Below are positions 60,040-64,000 of a stretch of DNA of 64,000 nt, piece by piece. The stretch is from JAWXBK01 sp040878185 (GTDB lineage: Bacteria; Pseudomonadota; Alphaproteobacteria; Dongiales; Dongiaceae): positions 1 through 64,000 of the forward strand of contig JBBDMS010000040.1 in assembly GCA_040878185.1 (NCBI GenBank). Reading direction: 5' to 3'. Position numbers and translations under genes: made by a program. The notes beneath the pieces were generated by a model. It worked only from the letters and a program-made list of their open reading frames with translations, was not told the DNA's origin and did not search any database. Each line of letters begins with the position of its first letter. Positions within the stretch are counted from its first letter, which is position 1.

Positions 60040-61503
60040 TTAATGGGAACGGGGGCGCGGCGCAACGCCCCGGCGCTCAGCCGAAGCGGGCAGTGTCAGG
60101 CGGAATGCGGTGCCCTTGCCGCTGGTATGCAGCAGCAGCACGTCGCCGCCATGAGCGCGCATGATCTCGCGGGCGATCGCAAGGCCGAGGCCGGAACCGC
60201 CCGGACGTGCCGAACCCGCAAACGGCCGGAACAGGTTTTCCCGCGCGCGCGGCGGCAGGCCCGGGCCATTGTCGCGAATGTCGATTTCAATGCCCTCGGC
60301 CGTCATGCGGACACCCATCGCGATCAGTGTCGCACCCGATTGCAGGGCGTTGAGGGCGATGTTGGCGATGACCCGATAAAGCTGCGAGCGATCGGCGAAG
60401 ACCGCGATCGAATCGGAGTCGATCTCCCAGCCGATGCCCTTGTTGCGGTCGGGCAGCAGATCGGCCCGTACTTCATCGAGCAGTGGCGCCAGCGCGAAAT
60501 TCCGGCGTTCGAGCCGCAATGAGCCGTCGCGCGTGAAGTCGAGCGTGCGGGTACAGAGGTCGACCGCGCGATCGAGGGCCGATACCAGAGTCGGCGACGC
60601 ATGGCGGACCTGCGGATCGCCGCTCTCGGCCAGCCGGTCGGAAACCAGGCGCGCCGTCGTCAGCATGTTGCGCAGATCGTGACTGATCTTGCCGACCGCG
60701 GTGCCGAGCGCGGCGAGTCGCGTTTTTTGCGTCAGCGAATCACGAATTGCGAGTTGCATCGCGGTCAGCTCGCGCTCGACCACGCCGACCTCGTCGGAGC
60801 GGGTGGAGGGGTGGACGATCCTCGATGCGTCTTCCGGGTTCTGGCGGAACGCGACCATGCTTTCGCTGATCCGTCGCATCGGACGCACCATCATCCAATG
60901 CAGGCTGAAAAAGACGAGCGTCGCGGTGAACAGAGAAATGATGATCGAGAGCCCGAGAATACGTTCCGAGAAATTGATCAGCTCCGCACGCATCGGCGCT
61001 TCGTCGATCAGGATGTCGACCACGTCGGAGGGCATGTTCGGCGACGGCGCGATCACGTGCAGCAGCCGGTTGTCGGAATGCCAGAGCGTCGCGAACGCAT
61101 CGACGATCAACGTGAAAAAGCCGACCTGGCCAAGATGAATGGTGACATCGGCCATGACCGGCGTTTCGTCGCGGTCGATCGCCTCGCCCTCGTCCGGCGC
61201 ATTCATGCCGACCAGCACATATTGGCCCTGCAGGATCAGCTTGCTGCCGTTCTCGCGCTCGAGCCCGACGACATAGGCGCCCGCATGCTTCAGCAGTTCG
61301 GCGGTCAGCGCATCGCTCACCATGTTGTCGGGTGTCGCCAGCAGCGCGAGTGCTGCGATATGCGAATCCGCCAGCCTGTTTTGCAGATAGTTGTAGCGAT
61401 AGGCCGCAACCGAGGGCGCATAGATGAACACTTCGGCCAACATGACGAAGCCGATGGTCAAAACCAACAGCCGCGCGGAGAGACTCCGAAACGGCGACGG
61501 CAT
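60040..61503 (-). CDS. Orphan sensor histidine kinase
   Basis: 487 residues from ATG 61503. One N-terminal helix (LLVLTIGFVMLAEVFIYAPSV), a periplasmic sensor of ~150 residues, a second helix (GLSIIISLFTATLVFFSLHW) and HAMP-like region. H-box: AALGTAVGKISHDLRNMLTTARL; N-box NIALNALQSG; G-box DIRDNGPGLPP; and the G2-box GGSGLGLAIAREIMRAHGG. No response regulator lies next to it, so its partner is elsewhere. Starts at 61524 and 61533 (GTG) are alternatives; CAGGGG precedes 61503. Convergent/divergent neighbours are the small membrane gene and rpmH. Confidence 0.88.
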   Translation of the reverse strand: MPSPFRSLSARLLVLTIGFVMLAEVFIYAPSVAAYRYNYLQNRLADSHIAALALLATPDNMVSDALTAELLKHAGAYVVGLERENGSKLILQGQYVLVGMNAPDEGEAIDRDETPVMADVTIHLGQVGFFTLIVDAFATLWHSDNRLLHVIAPSPNMPSDVVDILIDEAPMRAELINFSERILGLSIIISLFTATLVFFSLHWMMVRPMRRISESMVAFRQNPEDASRIVHPSTRSDEVGVVERELTAMQLAIRDSLTQKTRLAALGTAVGKISHDLRNMLTTARLVSDRLAESGDPQVRHASPTLVSALDRAVDLCTRTLDFTRDGSLRLERRNFALAPLLDEVRADLLPDRNKGIGWEIDSDSIAVFADRSQLYRVIANIALNALQSGATLIAMGVRMTAEGIEIDIRDNGPGLPPRARENLFRPFAGSARPGGSGLGLAIAREIMRAHGGDVLLLHTSGKGTAFRLTLPASAERRGVAPRPRSH

Positions 61504-62132
61504 ACGGGCACCCCTGCCACTCATGGGCGGCACTCTACCATAGGCCGCAGCGTCGATGCACGAACTCGTGATCGTAAAAACTGCCTGAAAATGGCGGTTT
61601 TGACGAGCTCGGGGTTGCGTCTTTGGGAAAGTGTTCAGCCCTCTTTCAGAATTGAATAATTAGATATTCAACCGCATCACGGTTCGCATCGACGTTCCGT
61701 CCTGGTCATGCGCGCCGTCGCCGCTCATTCCCAGGAAATGCGCCGGCCAACGGCCCGGCCCCGGTATCAAACAAGGCCGAGAGGCTTCGACCGGTCCGAG
61801 CGGCCGGGTCGGACGATTGCCGCCACCGGTGCGGCGATACGCCACGCCCGGCCGGCGCCGGCTGCCGACAGGCGCCCGGATGGCTCGGCGCCCGAAATGC
61901 CGCTGTTTTGCCCTGTCGGGCCGGAAAACCCGGCATTGGGCAGCTCGGGACAAAGGCCGTCCACGGATGGCAGCCCCCACGGCACCCACAGGAAGTCCCC
62001 GCCCGGCCGGAAATCGTTGATATTGTGCGGCCGTGCGGCAGACAGGGCTCGTCCGCGCGTTGACTAAGCCCGGCCCAGCCCCTATACAGCCCGCCGACAT
62101 TTTCCACGAACTTCCGACGACGGAGATCTCCG
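61504..62132. promoter_or_regulatory. Upstream region between kinase and rpmH
   Basis: 629 nt without a credible gene; open frames here have no family features. It contains an AT-rich patch at 61640-61680 with a dyad TTGAAT-N8-ATTCAA (61652-61671) and otherwise very GC-rich DNA. Promoters for the kinase (left) and the rpmH operon (right) should be here. No consensus DnaA boxes were seen, so an origin cannot be claimed. Confidence 0.5.
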
Positions 62133-62267
62133 GTGAAGCGCACCTATCAGCCCAGTGTGCTCGTCCGCAAACGGCGCCACGGCTTCCGTTCGCGCATGTC
62201 GACCGTGGGCGGGCGTACCGTCATTCGGCGGCGTCGAGCCAAGGGGCGCAAGCGTCTCAGCGCCTGA
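62133..62267 (+). CDS. rpmH: 50S ribosomal protein L34
   Basis: 44 residues. Complete L34: KRTYQPSVLVRKRRHGFRSR, then MSTVGGRTVIRRRRAKGRKRLSA. It starts with GTG, with GGAG at 62122-62125. It is too short to be caught by simple ORF length filters. First gene of rpmH-rnpA-yidD-yidC, 11 nt before rnpA. Confidence 0.97.
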   Translation: MKRTYQPSVLVRKRRHGFRSRMSTVGGRTVIRRRRAKGRKRLSA

Positions 62268-62278
62268 GCCGCCGTCCG

Positions 62279-62665
62279 ATGACCACCGTCGGCCGGCTCC
62301 GGCGACGGGCCGAATTCCTCAAAGTTGCCGCCGGCCGTCGCAAATGGGCGGCCCCGGGCCTCGTCATGCAGGTCCGCGGCTGGGATCAGGCCGAATGCGA
62401 TAGCCTTCCCGCCGACACGCTGCGCGTGGGATACACGGCAAGCCGGAAAGTCGGCTCTGCCGTCGCACGCAATCGCGCACGACGCCGGTTGCGGGCGGCG
62501 GTGCAGGAAACCCTGACGCGGCTTGCCTGTCCGGCGCACGACTATGTGCTGATTGCGCGCAGCGGCACGCTCACCCGGCCCTTTCCGGCATTGCTGGGCG
62601 ATATCGAAGCGGCACTCGACCGGCTCAAGGCGCGCTGCGGCGCGGAAGCCAACGGGAAGCGATGA
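62279..62665 (+). CDS. rnpA: Ribonuclease P protein component
   Basis: 128 residues. Basic protein that assists the RNase P RNA in tRNA 5' end maturation. RNR motif VGSAVARNRARRRLRAAVQE and VGRLRRRAEFLKVAAGRRKWAAPGLVMQVR, with ADTLRVGYTASRKVG. ATG at 62279. The stop overlaps the yidD start by 4 nt. A longer open frame upstream is only read-through of rpmH in a different frame. Confidence 0.95.
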   Translation: MTTVGRLRRRAEFLKVAAGRRKWAAPGLVMQVRGWDQAECDSLPADTLRVGYTASRKVGSAVARNRARRRLRAAVQETLTRLACPAHDYVLIARSGTLTRPFPALLGDIEAALDRLKARCGAEANGKR

Positions 62666-62952
62666 TGTTGGAGAAACGCGCGGGCAACGGACGGAGCATC
62701 GGCCGCATTGTCGTCGCCGGCATCCTGCGTGGCTATCAGCTTCTGCTGTCGCCGATCTACGGCCCGGTCTGTCGCTATGCGCCGAGCTGTTCGCATTACG
62801 CGCACGATGCCGTGCTGAAACACGGGCCGCTGCGCGGCGGCTGGCTCGCGCTGCGGCGTCTCGCTCGCTGCCATCCCTGGGGCGGCTCCGGATTCGATCC
62901 GGTGCCGGAAGCTGATGTGCCGGCCATGGTCCGGCGGCATCGACACGGCTGA
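62662..62952 (+). CDS. yidD: Membrane protein insertion factor YidD
   Basis: 96 residues. Typical core: LRGYQLLLSPIYGPVCRYAPSCSHYAHDAVLKHGPLRGGWLALRRLARCHPWGGSGFDPVP, with three conserved Cys. Helps membrane protein insertion with YidC. ATG overlaps the rnpA stop by 4 nt (ATGA). Confidence 0.96.
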   Translation: MMLEKRAGNGRSIGRIVVAGILRGYQLLLSPIYGPVCRYAPSCSHYAHDAVLKHGPLRGGWLALRRLARCHPWGGSGFDPVPEADVPAMVRRHRHG

Positions 62953-62987
62953 CGCGTTGGCCAAGCGAAGAACGACGAGGAACGGGC

Positions 62988-64000
62988 ATGGGTGAGCATC
63001 GCAACCTGATCATCGCGATCGTGATTTCGATCGTCGTCATGATCTTCTACCCGTTCTTCTACTCCTACATCTCGCCGCCGCCGGTCGTGCCGGTGGAATC
63101 GACGACCGACGCGACGACGAGCGATGCACCCTCGGCGCCGGACGATCAGCCGAGCGATACCGCCGCAACCGAAGTCGTGATGCGTGAGCGCGCAGAAGTA
63201 CTGGCCGACACGCCGCGCGTTCCAATCGAAACACTGCGTGTCTCCGGATCGGTCTCGCTGGTCGGCGGTCGGATCGACGATCTGATCCTGAACGACTACC
63301 GCGAGACCGTGGACCCGAACAGCCCGCGCATCGTGTTGCTCTCGCCCGCCGACAGCGACGGCGCCTATTACGGCGAATTCGGCTGGGTCGCATCGGACGA
63401 CGCGACGCTAGTGCCGAACGGCGAGACGCACTGGCAGACCGATGGCGCCCGGCTGACGCCGGCAACACCACTCGTTCTCACCTGGGACAATGGCGCGGGG
63501 CTCGTCTTCACGCGCACCATCGCGATCGACGCCGATTATCTTTTCACCGTCACGCAGAACGTCACGAACAACGGTGACGCTCCGGTCACACTCTATCCTT
63601 ACGGCCTTATCTCGCGGCATGGCACGCCAGTGACGCAGGGCTTCTTCATCCTGCATGAAGGGCTGATCGGCGTGCTCGACGGCAAGCTCAAGGAAATTGA
63701 CTATGACGACGTCGTCGACGACGGCGCGATCGAGCTACAGAGCCCCGGCGGATGGCTCGGTTTCACCGACAAATACTGGCTGACGGCTCTCGTGCCTTCG
63801 CAGTCGCAGGATGTGACCGCCCGCTTCAGTCACACCCTGCGCGACGCCGCAAACCGTTATCAGACCGACTTCCGCGGCGCTGCGGTCACATTGGCGCCGG
63901 GCGAGACCGGCGCCAGCGAGAATTACTTCTTCGCCGGCGCCAAGGAAGTCCGCCTGCTCGATCACTACGAATCGGAAAAGGGCTTTCCGCTGTTCGATCG
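62988..64000 (+). CDS. yidC: Membrane protein insertase YidC, 3' end outside the window
   Basis: First ~337 residues of YidC (Oxa1 family); inserts membrane proteins with or without Sec. N-terminal helix LIIAIVISIVVMIFYPFFYSY, a Pro/Thr/Asp/Ala-rich linker, then the periplasmic beta-sandwich (VPIETLRVSGSVSLVGGRIDDLILNDYRETVDPNSPRIVLLSPA; GLVFTRTIAIDADYLFTV; YPYGLISRHGTPVTQGFFILHEGLIGVLDG). The conserved five-helix domain is beyond the right edge. 35 nt after yidD; CAACGAGGAACG provides the ribosome site. Confidence 0.95.
   Translation, partial: MGEHRNLIIAIVISIVVMIFYPFFYSYISPPPVVPVESTTDATTSDAPSAPDDQPSDTAATEVVMRERAEVLADTPRVPIETLRVSGSVSLVGGRIDDLILNDYRETVDPNSPRIVLLSPADSDGAYYGEFGWVASDDATLVPNGETHWQTDGARLTPATPLVLTWDNGAGLVFTRTIAIDADYLFTVTQNVTNNGDAPVTLYPYGLISRHGTPVTQGFFILHEGLIGVLDGKLKEIDYDDVVDDGAIELQSPGGWLGFTDKYWLTALVPSQSQDVTARFSHTLRDAANRYQTDFRGAAVTLAPGETGASENYFFAGAKEVRLLDHYESEKGFPLFD

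Noticed and set aside
61504..62132. Chromosomal origin near rpmH
   Set aside because: The rpmH-rnpA-yidC block is sometimes near oriC, but no DnaA boxes or dnaA gene are visible here.
61660..62143. Two minus-strand frames (145-146 residues) between kinase and rpmH
   Set aside because: No motif, no ribosome site, Arg/Gly/Ala/Pro composition typical of random GC-rich DNA.
1..64000. CRISPR array or insertion sequence
   Set aside because: No regular repeat-spacer pattern and no transposase were seen on either strand.

Overview
The window is high-GC, gene-dense chromosomal DNA from an alphaproteobacterium. The order argD-argF-hslO, the rpmH-rnpA-yidD-yidC block at the right edge, FolE, PanB/PanC, ApaG, RecX and a Rhodospirillales-like mix of DUF1289 and DUF4864 proteins all point that way. 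I cannot name a genus. Two runs of ten N (1276-1285, 10844-10853) and a degraded, G/C-skewed left end show it is a draft scaffold, probably from a metagenome or single cell.

Layout. 1-4.6 kb: OmpA-like lipoprotein, gap, apaG, folE, trkH, small lipoprotein. 4.7-7.7 kb: argD-argF-hslO, tightly coupled on the minus strand. 7.8-14.8 kb: PPK2-type kinase, two tandem ABC-2 permeases without an ATPase, recX broken by a gap, a large MscS channel, an ArsC-like protein and a TPR protein. 14.8-19.1 kb: a membrane/2Fe-2S/adenylate cyclase fusion, then a diaminopropionate ammonia-lyase, DUF1289 and EamA operon with ATGA overlaps.

19.1-28.5 kb is one long minus-strand run: GT-C membrane protein, GT2 glycosyltransferase, ureohydrolase-like protein lacking a metal histidine, a dimethylglycine/sarcosine-dehydrogenase-like flavoprotein, AMP-forming ligase, GNAT acyltransferase, stand-alone acyl carrier protein and cupin. 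Most junctions overlap by 1-4 nt. I read it as a possible pathway that activates a small acid or amino acid, loads it on the carrier and transfers it, perhaps to a surface glycan. It continues on the other strand into a visibly lower-GC glycan patch (28.6-30.7 kb: methyltransferase and GT2) and then a flippase, GT4 and PAP2 protein (to 34.3 kb).

34.6-42.8 kb: two paralogous ASCH-domain genes flank a histidine-ammonia-lyase-family enzyme whose substrate pocket differs from true HAL. Convergent to them is a spermidine/putrescine-type ABC importer with a divergent GcvA-like LysR regulator and a palindromic candidate operator between them. 42.9-45.5 kb: DsbA-NhaA fusion and a 2OG-Fe(II) oxygenase.

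45.7-49.2 kb: a lower-GC three-gene cassette (HTH protein, 825-residue N6-adenine DNA methyltransferase, PIN-domain nuclease) next to tRNA-Arg(ACG). It resembles a compact defence or toxin module. 49.8-64 kb is housekeeping: lipoprotein, DUF4864, xanthine phosphoribosyltransferase, panB-panC, K+ channel-like protein, gamma-glutamyltransferase with a strange start, RlmI-type methyltransferase, AraC regulator divergent from an MFS transporter, an orphan histidine kinase, and rpmH-rnpA-yidD-yidC running off the edge.

The best candidates for undescribed biology are the 19-28.5 kb ligase/GNAT/ACP/flavoprotein run, the HTH-methyltransferase-PIN cassette, and the ASCH-ammonia-lyase-ASCH group. All functional statements are homology-style reading by eye; no database search was run.
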